Assembly: GCA_964492735.1 (NCBI GenBank)
Contig: CAZBLE010000010.1
Span: 1 to 35,182, forward strand
From: CALKUP01 sp964492735
GTDB lineage: Bacteria; Patescibacteriota; Patescibacteriia; UBA9570; XYC2-FULL-38-9
DNA: 35,182 nt
Direction of reading: 5' to 3'
Shown here piece after piece: positions 25,726 through 33,190 of the stretch; within the stretch, counting starts at the first letter, position 1, and the number at the start of each line of letters is the position of its first letter. The position numbers and the translations under genes are program-made. The notes under the pieces are model-generated. The model saw only the letters and a program-made list of their open reading frames with translations, was not told the DNA's origin and made no database searches.

Positions 25726-26046
25726 ATGTTCAACACATCAATCGACATTTTTTATCTCGTTTTATCAATCTGTTTAGTGGTGTTTACAGGGTTTTTTGTG
25801 TGGGCAATCTATTACGTTGTGCAAATTTTAAAACAAGGGAATGAGGTCATCACTGACCTCCGCCAAAAACTTGCTGAATTAGAAGAAGCGGTCACAAACA
25901 TCAAAGACCGTGTTGTTACATCTGCAAATACGATTTCATTTATCGCAAACGAAATTGGCTCTGTTATGGACATTGTTCGCAGTGTTAAAAAAGGAGCAAA
26001 ACCACGCCGCCGTTCCCGATCAAATTCTGAGGAGACAGACGAATAA
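25726..26046 (+). CDS. Small membrane protein with coiled coil, operon with dnaE
   Basis: The 106-residue protein has an N-terminal membrane helix (about 8-30), a coiled-coil-like segment (about 36-68, LRQKLAELEEAVTNIKDRV), and a strongly basic then acidic tail (KKGAKPRRRSRS...EETDE). This architecture resembles DUF948-like proteins, but I cannot assign a family with certainty. It begins with one of two clear GGAGG sites in the window and ends 3 bp before dnaE, so the two genes are cotranscribed. The basic tail could contact nucleic acid or anionic lipids; that is speculation. Confidence 0.7.
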   Translation: MFNTSIDIFYLVLSICLVVFTGFFVWAIYYVVQILKQGNEVITDLRQKLAELEEAVTNIKDRVVTSANTISFIANEIGSVMDIVRSVKKGAKPRRRSRSNSEETDE

Positions 26047-26049
26047 TTC

Positions 26050-29000
26050 ATGAGCTTTGTACACCTTCACACACATTCCCATTATTCCCTACTCGACGGT
26101 CTAACAAAAATTCCGGAACTTGTTGCTGCCGTAAAAGAAAAAGGCATGTCCGCAGTAGCGCTGACAGACCATGGCAACATGCATGGTGCTGTTGAATTTT
26201 ATCAAGCAGCCAAATACGCTGATATTAAGCCAATTATTGGCCTTGAAGCCTATGTTGCACCAGAAGGTATTGCAACAAAAACTCCACGTGAGCGGCCGTA
26301 TCATTTGATTCTTTTGGCGATCAACAACACAGGCTATGAAAACCTCATCAAGCTGCTAACGATTGCAAACCTTGAAGGGTTTTACTACAAACCGCGCATC
26401 GACATGCAATTATTGCGCGAATACAACGAAGGGATCGTGGCACTCAGTGGATGTTTGTCTGGGCAAATTCCTCGCGCACTGCAAGCGGATGAATATGACA
26501 AAGCCAAGGCCGCTGCAAATGAATTTTTAGATATTTTTGGTCGTGATCGTTTTTATTTAGAGGTGCAAAAAAATTCAATGCGCGAGCAGCAGATTGTGAA
26601 CGATGGGCTGCGCAAGCTCCATGAAGAATTGAACATTGAATTTGTTGCGACTGCTGATTCCCACTACATCCATCCAGAAGATAACGAAGCGCAAGATGTG
26701 CTTGTTTGTATCGGTACAAAAAAACTGCTCGGTGATGAAGATCGCTTCACCATGAAGCATGAAGACCTGTCGTTGAAATCACCAGATGAAATGGTTGCAG
26801 CATTTGCTGACTTTGAACGTGCGGCAGAAAACACGGTGAAGATTGCAGAGCGGGCACACATCGACATCGATCTTGAAACCCTTCAACTTCCCTCTTATGT
26901 ATTACCAGAAGGCTTCACAACGGCGGATGAATATTTAACTGCTCTGTGTGAAGAGGGTGCGAAGAAAAAATATCCAGAAGTCACTCCGGAAATTCGCGAA
27001 CGGTTAGATTATGAACTCAGTGTGATTTTAAAAACAGGATATGCGTCCTACTTTTTAATTGTCCAAGATTTTATTAACTGGGCAAAAAATGCTGGCATTG
27101 CCGTTGGGCCAGGCCGTGGATCTGCCGCTGGTTCAATCGTGGCTTTTTTGACCGGAATCACAGACATTGATCCGATTCGATACGAACTGATTTTTGAGCG
27201 TTTCTTGAACCCAGAACGTATCTCCATGCCTGATATTGATACCGACTTTGCGGATACACGTCGCGACGATGTGTTGCGCTATGTTGAAGAAAAATATGGC
27301 AAAGATCATGTAGCGCAAATTATTACATTCGGAACGATTGGTGCGCGCGCGGGTGTCCGCGATGTTGGTCGTGTACTTGGACTGTCGTATGGGTATTGTG
27401 ATCGGATTTCAAAATTGATTCCAATGTTCACCTCGCTCACTGAGGCAGTCAACACTGTTCCGGAGCTACGGCAAATGATGAACGACGATGCGGATGCGCA
27501 GCGGTTAATCGGTATTGCGAAAAAACTTGAAGGTGTTGCGCGACATACATCCATTCACGCCTGCGCAGTTGTGATTACAAAAGATCCACTCAACCAAATG
27601 GTCCCACTCCAACAAGACCAAACCGGTGAGAGTATTATCACGCAATATTCAATGAACCCGATTGAAAAATTGGGCTTGCTCAAGATGGATTTTCTCGGGC
27701 TGAAAAATTTAAGCATCATTGAAGACACATTGAATATTGTCGCGCAAACCCGCGGTGAAAAAATCAACATTGAAGACATTCCACTGAACGATAAAAAAAC
27801 CTTTCAACTATTGCAAAAAGCGCAAACCATTGGAGTCTTCCAATTGGAAAGTTCCGGTATGCGGCGCTATCTCAAACAGCTCAAACCAACCGAAATTGAA
27901 GATATTATTGTGATGGTGTCGCTGTATCGCCCAGGTCCGATGGACTTTATTCCAACCTATATTGAAGGCAAACACGGTAAACGTGAAATTACCTACATTC
28001 ATGAACGCTTGCAACCAGTGCTCGAAAAAACCTATGGCATTGCCGTCTACCAAGAACAGATTATGGAAATTGCGCGCTCACTCGCCGGCTTTACGTATGG
28101 TGAAGCCGATGTACTCCGAAAAGCCGTGGGTAAAAAAGATAAAGAATTGCTTGATGAGCAGGAATATAAAATGATTGACGGGATGGTCAAAAATGGCATT
28201 CCAAGTACTATCGCCAAAGAAATTTGGGAATTTATTTTGCCATTTGCGCGTTACGGGTTTAACCGTTCACATGCGGCGTGTTATGCGATGATCGCCTATC
28301 GCACAGCGTATTTGAAAGCCAATTACCCCGCTGAATTTATGGCAGCCTTGATGAATGCAGATCGCGGCGACACAGATCGGATCGCGATTGAAGTGGTGCA
28401 TGCGCAAGATATGGGCATTACTGTTTTGCCACCAGATGTCAACGAAAGTGTTGGTTCATTCATGGTTGTTGAGCGACAAGATCCTATGACTGGTAACACA
28501 ATTCCGGCAATTCGATTTGGCCTCCATGCTATTAAAAATGTTGGTGATCATATTATTGAAGTACTCATCGCTGAACGGAACGCCGACGGCGCATACACCT
28601 CCATTGAAAATTTCTTGTCTCGCATCCAAGACAAAGATCTCAACAAAAAATCACTCGAGAGTTTGATTAAGTCTGGTGCAATGAAATCGATCGCACCACA
28701 ACACTTGCTGCTTGCCAACATCGACAGCTTCCTTGCTTACATTAAACACTTAAGCTCTGAGCGTGCCAGTGGTCAGGCAAATTTATTCGCCGCTCTTTCA
28801 GACACGCATCAACCAAAAATTGTATTAGAAGATGCGCCGGAACTTGATCCAACTGTCTCACTCGAATGGGAAAAAGAATTATTAGGATTGTATATTTCTG
28901 GTCACCCACTCGATGGCTACCGAAAAATTTTAGAAAAGGAATCAATCCCCTTTGCCGAACTGAAAGATCATCCAAAAAAAGATCCTGTCACGTTAATCGG

Positions 29001-29451
29001 GATGGTGACCTACATCAAGCGCATCACGACTCGCAAGGGTGAGCAAATGGCGTTTGTTGGCATTGCAGATCACACCGCGGAAATTGAAGGTTTGGTGTTT
29101 CCAAAATTGTACACAGAGCTGATGACATTGATCCAAGAAAAAATGATCGTGAAAGTTGTCGGGAAACTCAACTCCAGAGATGGCTCACTCAAACTGATTA
29201 TTGATGAAATGGAAGAGTTTGATATTGAATCTCGCCGCGAAAAAGGGCGTGTGATGATCACAACGCCATCTGAAATCAAAAAGTCTGTCTTTTTAGAGCT
29301 CAAGGAGATTTTTGAACAGTATCCTGGCCAATATTCTGCTTATCTCTACTCCGGTGGACGTGAGCTCTACACCCAAAAAATGATCTCACTCGACGCCATT
29401 CCAAAAATCGAAGCGTTATTTGGACGAGAACAGGTCGCTGTGGTAGAATAA
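26050..29451 (+). CDS. dnaE: DNA polymerase III subunit alpha
   Basis: DnaE is the replicative polymerase subunit. The 1133 residues start with a PHP domain (FVHLHTHSHYSLLDG, ALTDHGNMHGAVEFY) whose metal-binding histidines look intact, so it may still proofread by its PHP site, unlike E. coli. The polymerase core has GPGRGSAAGSIVAFLTGITDIDP and the catalytic PDIDTDF motif (Asp395, Asp397, Asp399; E. coli uses Asp401/Asp403). Asp632 in RPGPMDF is a candidate third carboxylate. Further on are the FNRSHAACYAMIAY motif, a helix-hairpin-helix region and a C-terminal OB-fold (DPVTLIGMVTYIKRI). The start at 26050 follows the small membrane gene by 3 bp. No ribosome-binding site is seen, suggesting coupling. 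Confidence 0.97.
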   Translation: MSFVHLHTHSHYSLLDGLTKIPELVAAVKEKGMSAVALTDHGNMHGAVEFYQAAKYADIKPIIGLEAYVAPEGIATKTPRERPYHLILLAINNTGYENLIKLLTIANLEGFYYKPRIDMQLLREYNEGIVALSGCLSGQIPRALQADEYDKAKAAANEFLDIFGRDRFYLEVQKNSMREQQIVNDGLRKLHEELNIEFVATADSHYIHPEDNEAQDVLVCIGTKKLLGDEDRFTMKHEDLSLKSPDEMVAAFADFERAAENTVKIAERAHIDIDLETLQLPSYVLPEGFTTADEYLTALCEEGAKKKYPEVTPEIRERLDYELSVILKTGYASYFLIVQDFINWAKNAGIAVGPGRGSAAGSIVAFLTGITDIDPIRYELIFERFLNPERISMPDIDTDFADTRRDDVLRYVEEKYGKDHVAQIITFGTIGARAGVRDVGRVLGLSYGYCDRISKLIPMFTSLTEAVNTVPELRQMMNDDADAQRLIGIAKKLEGVARHTSIHACAVVITKDPLNQMVPLQQDQTGESIITQYSMNPIEKLGLLKMDFLGLKNLSIIEDTLNIVAQTRGEKINIEDIPLNDKKTFQLLQKAQTIGVFQLESSGMRRYLKQLKPTEIEDIIVMVSLYRPGPMDFIPTYIEGKHGKREITYIHERLQPVLEKTYGIAVYQEQIMEIARSLAGFTYGEADVLRKAVGKKDKELLDEQEYKMIDGMVKNGIPSTIAKEIWEFILPFARYGFNRSHAACYAMIAYRTAYLKANYPAEFMAALMNADRGDTDRIAIEVVHAQDMGITVLPPDVNESVGSFMVVERQDPMTGNTIPAIRFGLHAIKNVGDHIIEVLIAERNADGAYTSIENFLSRIQDKDLNKKSLESLIKSGAMKSIAPQHLLLANIDSFLAYIKHLSSERASGQANLFAALSDTHQPKIVLEDAPELDPTVSLEWEKELLGLYISGHPLDGYRKILEKESIPFAELKDHPKKDPVTLIGMVTYIKRITTRKGEQMAFVGIADHTAEIEGLVFPKLYTELMTLIQEKMIVKVVGKLNSRDGSLKLIIDEMEEFDIESRREKGRVMITTPSEIKKSVFLELKEIFEQYPGQYSAYLYSGGRELYTQKMISLDAIPKIEALFGREQVAVVE
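29421..29449 (+). promoter_or_regulatory. Candidate promoter of the baseplate-J-like gene
   Basis: TGGACG (29421-29426), a 17 nt spacer and TAGAAT (29444-29449), preceded by TG at 29441-29442. It lies inside the 3' end of dnaE and would give a leader of about 29 nt that contains the GGAGG site. Confidence 0.45.
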
Positions 29452-29473
29452 CACCTATAAAATCAATAAATTT

Positions 29474-29478
29474 GGAGG
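29474..29478 (+). promoter_or_regulatory. Shine-Dalgarno site that fixes the start at 29484
   Basis: GGAGG at 29474-29478, 5 nt before the ATG at 29484. It argues against the upstream in-frame TTG at 29472, which would overlap the site itself. Confidence 0.75.
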
Positions 29479-29483
29479 TTTTT

Positions 29484-30761
29484 ATGGCCCAATCTTTATC
29501 TACGTCACGCGTTGAAAAGTGGTACGCAGCTCTTGTGAAAATTTTTGTACTCATTGCGATTGTTTTGATCGGAGTCATCGTCTACGTTTCGTTTACAAAA
29601 ACAACTGTGAACATCACCACCCAAGAACAAGATGATGTTATCACCACAGAAACAACTGTTGCTGAACTTGGCGGCGTTGTCTTGCTGACAGATGTTGAAG
29701 GCAGTACTGACTATGATTTAACAAAAACAGCTGACAGCACAACAACCGAAGCTGATACGACAACCACTACTACTGAAGAGCCGGTTGTAGAAGAAAAGCC
29801 AGTCGCGCCTGTTGCTGCTGCGAAAGCCAAAGGAACCGTTGTCATCACAAACAAATACAATAAAGACCAACCATTGATTACAAACACTCGCCTACTTTCA
29901 AAAGATGGCGTGTTATTCCGCACACAAAAAACAGTGACTGTTCCCGCTGGTGGCGAAGTGACAGTTGATGTCATGGCTGATGAAGAAGGTGCAAAAGGAA
30001 ATGTTGGCGCAACAACGTTTGAGGTCGTTGCATTATGGGCAGGGCTCAAAGACAAAATTTACGCGACTTCAAGTGCTGCAATGACCGGTGGCGCTGATGC
30101 ATCAGATGGATCTGGCGAAACCACAACAGTCACAACAACCGCTCCAGCAGCAGATGACGCAAACGCTGTAACCATTACCCAAAACGACATTGCAAACGCT
30201 CGCACAGAGCTGCACACAAAACTATTCGACCAAGCAAACGAGCGCTTCACCAAAGAAATGACAGAGCGAGATGAATTGAAAAAATTAGGCTATCTTGTGA
30301 AAACACCAATTGTTGCAAAAACAATTTCCGATAGTCGCACGGGTGACGCTGGCACAAAAGCCACAACCCTGACGGTTAAAGAAAATATCACCGCTGCGTC
30401 TGTTGCGCTTGATGTAGAGAAGTTGCAAGATTGGATTAATGCAGAGATCGTAAAACACTCTGGATCTGAAGAGCTTGCAAACACTATTCCACTTGATGAC
30501 GTTACAATTACCGTTTCTGACTTAAATGACACTGGAACAGACGGCACAATCACCGCAACAATTACTCTGAAAAACAGTCTATCAAAAGACGATGCAAAAA
30601 TCGCTCCAGAAAAATTAACTGGAAAAACTGCCGCAGAAGTCCAAGAATATTTACTCTCATTTGATGAAGTAAAAACCGTTGATGTGAAAATCTCACCGTT
30701 CTGGGCAACACGCACTCCATCACTTTCAAAAAGTATTACCGTTAACCTACAAGCACAATAA
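29484..30761 (+). CDS. Membrane-anchored baseplate-J-like protein, probably extracellular
   Basis: The 425-residue protein has one N-terminal membrane helix (about 17-37), a Thr/Glu/Pro/Ala-rich linker (about 75-115, including a run of six threonines) and then a domain with the pattern GTVVITNKYNKDQPL, NTRLLSKDGVLFRT, VTVPAGGEVTVDV, GAKGNVGATTFEV and MTGGAD. This resembles the baseplate J-like domain seen in membrane proteins of Patescibacteria. The C-terminal ~200 residues are a helical and beta mixture without a family I recognise. There are no other phage genes nearby, so it is probably a cell-surface protein and not a prophage part. The start at 29484 is set by a GGAGG site; a TTG at 29472 is less likely. 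Confidence 0.65.
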   Translation: MAQSLSTSRVEKWYAALVKIFVLIAIVLIGVIVYVSFTKTTVNITTQEQDDVITTETTVAELGGVVLLTDVEGSTDYDLTKTADSTTTEADTTTTTTEEPVVEEKPVAPVAAAKAKGTVVITNKYNKDQPLITNTRLLSKDGVLFRTQKTVTVPAGGEVTVDVMADEEGAKGNVGATTFEVVALWAGLKDKIYATSSAAMTGGADASDGSGETTTVTTTAPAADDANAVTITQNDIANARTELHTKLFDQANERFTKEMTERDELKKLGYLVKTPIVAKTISDSRTGDAGTKATTLTVKENITAASVALDVEKLQDWINAEIVKHSGSEELANTIPLDDVTITVSDLNDTGTDGTITATITLKNSLSKDDAKIAPEKLTGKTAAEVQEYLLSFDEVKTVDVKISPFWATRTPSLSKSITVNLQAQ

Positions 30762-30782
30762 GATTATTGATTTCCCTATCCC

Positions 30783-32543
30783 ATGAATGTTGAACAACTG
30801 AATCACGCCCGACACACAGCCGCTCACCTTCTCGCCAGCGCTGTCATTGAACAATTCCCTGGAGTCCAGCTCGGCATTGGCCCGACGATTGAATATGGTT
30901 TTTATTACGACTTTCTGTTTCCAGAAGGCGTCACCTTCTCTGATTCGATGTTGCCAAAACTCGAAAAACAGATGAAAAAATTAATCGCGCAGAACTTGGA
31001 AATGACTGGTGAAGTTGTGTCAGAAGATCAAGCTCGCGCGGCAATGGACGGTCAACCACTCAAACTGCAACTGATCGATGAATTAGCAGCCGGCGGCGAA
31101 GAATTGTCATTGTATACAATCGGAAAATTTACTGACCTGTGCCGTGGTGGTCACTCAGAGTCTTCAAAAGACGTTCCAGCTGTTGGGTTAAAATTGCAGC
31201 GTGTTGCCGGAGCGTATTGGAAAGGTGATGAAAACAATCCAATGCTGACTCGCATTTATGGATTATTGTTTGCGACAGCTGAAGAACTTGAAGCGCATCT
31301 TGAAATGCTCGAGCAAGCAAAATTGCGCGATCATCGCAAGATTGGTCGTGAGCAAGAACTGTTTTTTATTGATGAGCAAATCGGCAAAGGCCTTCCCCTT
31401 TGGTTACCAAACGGCACAATCATGCGGAACGAAATTGAACGACTCGCTGTTGAAACGGAAGATGCGTACGGCTACGTTCGTGTATCAACACCGCATCTCG
31501 CAAAAAAAGAATTGTTTGAACGGTCCGGTCATCTGCCCTATTACGCAGACTCAATGTATCCTGGAATGGAAATTGATGACGGAACATATTACTTGAAAGC
31601 CATGAACTGTCCGTTGCATCATGTGATGTATAACCATCGTCCACGCAGTTTCCGTGAGTTGCCATTGCGCTTTGCGGAATATGGAATGGTGTATCGCAAC
31701 GAGCTCTCTGGAACACTCGCTGGCTTGCTTCGTGTGCGCGCTCTCGAGCAAAACGATGCGCATATTTACGCAACTCGCGATCAAATCCGAGAAGAGATTC
31801 GCAAAGTAATTGAACTGACACGTTATTACTTCACCTTGTTTGGATTGAATGATTATTGGTTCCGTCTCAGTAAATGGGATCCAGAAAAACCAGAAAAATA
31901 TTTACAAGAGCCAGAAAATTGGGAATTTGCTGAAGGTGTATTGCGCGAAGAGCTGGAATTGTCTGGCGTGAAGTTTGTGGAAGTCGTTGATGAAGCAGCC
32001 TTCTATGGCCCAAAGATTGATGTGCAATTCCGCTCAGTGATCGGCCGTGAAGAAACCATGTCGACTGTGCAGCTCGATTTCATCGCGAAGACGCGCTTTG
32101 ATTTGCATTACACTGACTCAACAGGTGCGGCGAATAATGAGGTCTATGTGATCCATCGTGCGCCACTGTCGACACACGAGCGCTTTATGGCGTTTATTAT
32201 TGAACACTTTGCTGGCAGCTTTCCTGTGTGGCTCTCCCCTGTTCAAGTGCAACTGATTTCGGTTGGTGAGGCGCATCGCGATTATGTTGACGCGTTAGTT
32301 GCGGAACTTCGAGCAGAGAGCATCCGCGCAGCTGCTGATCATTCAGATCAAGGTGTTGGCAAGAAGATCCGAGGCGCTGTAATGAAAAAAGTGCCATACA
32401 TGCTCGTTATCGGTGACAAAGAAATGGAATCAGATGACTTGATGATCCGGAAACGTGGTGAGCAAGACGCCGTTGCCATAAACAAACAGCAGTTTATTAC
32501 TGAGTTGAAAGAAAAGATCGCGAAACGAGAGATTGAGCTGTAA
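30783..32543 (+). CDS. thrS: Threonyl-tRNA synthetase lacking the TGS domain
   Basis: ThrRS charges tRNA-Thr and edits mischarged Ser-tRNA. The 586-residue protein begins directly in the N2 editing domain: HTAAH (His11, His15) and CRGGH (Cys120, His124). The 105-residue spacing equals that of E. coli His77 to Cys182. The N-terminal TGS domain (about 60 residues) is absent, and no in-frame extension exists upstream in the 21 bp gap. The core has motif 2 (MVYRNELSGTLAGL, RVRALEQNDAHIY) and zinc ligands Cys276, His327 and His458. The anticodon-binding domain (SPVQVQLISVGEAHRDYV...DLMIRKRG) completes the C-terminus. No Shine-Dalgarno site precedes the ATG. Confidence 0.95.
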   Translation: MNVEQLNHARHTAAHLLASAVIEQFPGVQLGIGPTIEYGFYYDFLFPEGVTFSDSMLPKLEKQMKKLIAQNLEMTGEVVSEDQARAAMDGQPLKLQLIDELAAGGEELSLYTIGKFTDLCRGGHSESSKDVPAVGLKLQRVAGAYWKGDENNPMLTRIYGLLFATAEELEAHLEMLEQAKLRDHRKIGREQELFFIDEQIGKGLPLWLPNGTIMRNEIERLAVETEDAYGYVRVSTPHLAKKELFERSGHLPYYADSMYPGMEIDDGTYYLKAMNCPLHHVMYNHRPRSFRELPLRFAEYGMVYRNELSGTLAGLLRVRALEQNDAHIYATRDQIREEIRKVIELTRYYFTLFGLNDYWFRLSKWDPEKPEKYLQEPENWEFAEGVLREELELSGVKFVEVVDEAAFYGPKIDVQFRSVIGREETMSTVQLDFIAKTRFDLHYTDSTGAANNEVYVIHRAPLSTHERFMAFIIEHFAGSFPVWLSPVQVQLISVGEAHRDYVDALVAELRAESIRAAADHSDQGVGKKIRGAVMKKVPYMLVIGDKEMESDDLMIRKRGEQDAVAINKQQFITELKEKIAKREIEL

Positions 32544-32577
32544 TTTCAGTTATTAGGAATTTCCGAATAACTGAAAT
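32543..32577. terminator. Long hairpin between convergent thrS and the T5orf172 gene
   Basis: ATTTCAGTTATTAGGAA (32543-32559) is repeated in inverted form at 32561-32577 with one mismatch, giving a nearly perfect 35 nt palindrome that begins on the thrS stop codon. Neither side has a T-run, so it is not a standard intrinsic terminator. Its place between two converging genes suggests a bidirectional stop or 3'-end stabiliser. It also marks the border between housekeeping genes and the restriction region. Confidence 0.5.
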
Positions 32578-32584
32578 CGGCAAA

Positions 32585-33175
32585 CTATAATTGCTCCATT
32601 CGAATACGGCGTTCGACAAGAGTTTCCCCTTCATATTCCCAATACAGCGCACCTTGCACTGATCCATTATATTGCAAGGCTTGTTGTGCGGCAGCAGAAA
32701 GACTCATAATCTCATTGTTGTATTGCACTCGTTTGATGTCAACAACTGTACACGTGACTTGTTCATCTCGAGTAAATGTTAAAATAGAGCCAACTGGAAT
32801 ATCAACCATTTTAAAATTGAAATTCTCTCGTTTTAAACGAGCTTTATTCAAGGCCTGTTGCGCTTCTGCATCTTCAACATAATCAACACGAGGAGTGACA
32901 TCTTCTATTTGAGCAATCCGTAATGCCGCCGCAGCTCTTTCAGGCGCCAGTTGAAACCATTCCCTATTACTTCGAATACGATTATCTGCAAAAGCATTGT
33001 GTAATTGTTTTTCAACAAATTTAGAATCCTTAACAGTGCACGCATAAAAACACTCAAATGGCAACGGAACACCTGTTGTGTCTAACGATCGAATACGCTG
33101 CTCTAAATCAGTTGTACGCCCTATTTTGACGTATCCTTGCATAGCCTCGTTAATCAAAATGTATACAATTTCCAT
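32585..33175 (-). CDS. T5orf172 (GIY-YIG-like) protein with C-terminal DUF4357-like domain
   Basis: The 196-residue protein has an N-terminal T5orf172/GIY-YIG-type nuclease fold: VYILINEAMQGYVKIGRT, the Arg in QRIRSLDTTGVPLPFE, VEKQLHNAFADNRI and REWF. Residues ~115-190 (FNFKMVDIPVGSILTF, YNNEIMSLSAAAQQAL, GALYWEYEGETLVERR) resemble the DUF4357 domain often joined to such proteins. Members occur near restriction-modification genes and in phages; the exact role is not established. Here it lies 15 bp after hsdR and is probably cotranscribed with it. A GIY-YIG-like DNA cleaving activity is plausible but unproven. Confidence 0.75.
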   Translation of the reverse strand: MEIVYILINEAMQGYVKIGRTTDLEQRIRSLDTTGVPLPFECFYACTVKDSKFVEKQLHNAFADNRIRSNREWFQLAPERAAAALRIAQIEDVTPRVDYVEDAEAQQALNKARLKRENFNFKMVDIPVGSILTFTRDEQVTCTVVDIKRVQYNNEIMSLSAAAQQALQYNGSVQGALYWEYEGETLVERRIRMEQL

Positions 33176-33190
33176 TGCTATAGTGTTTAC

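Noticed and set aside
29484..30761. Prophage remnant because of the baseplate-J-like domain
   Set aside because: Flanked directly by dnaE and thrS, with a membrane anchor and no other phage genes.
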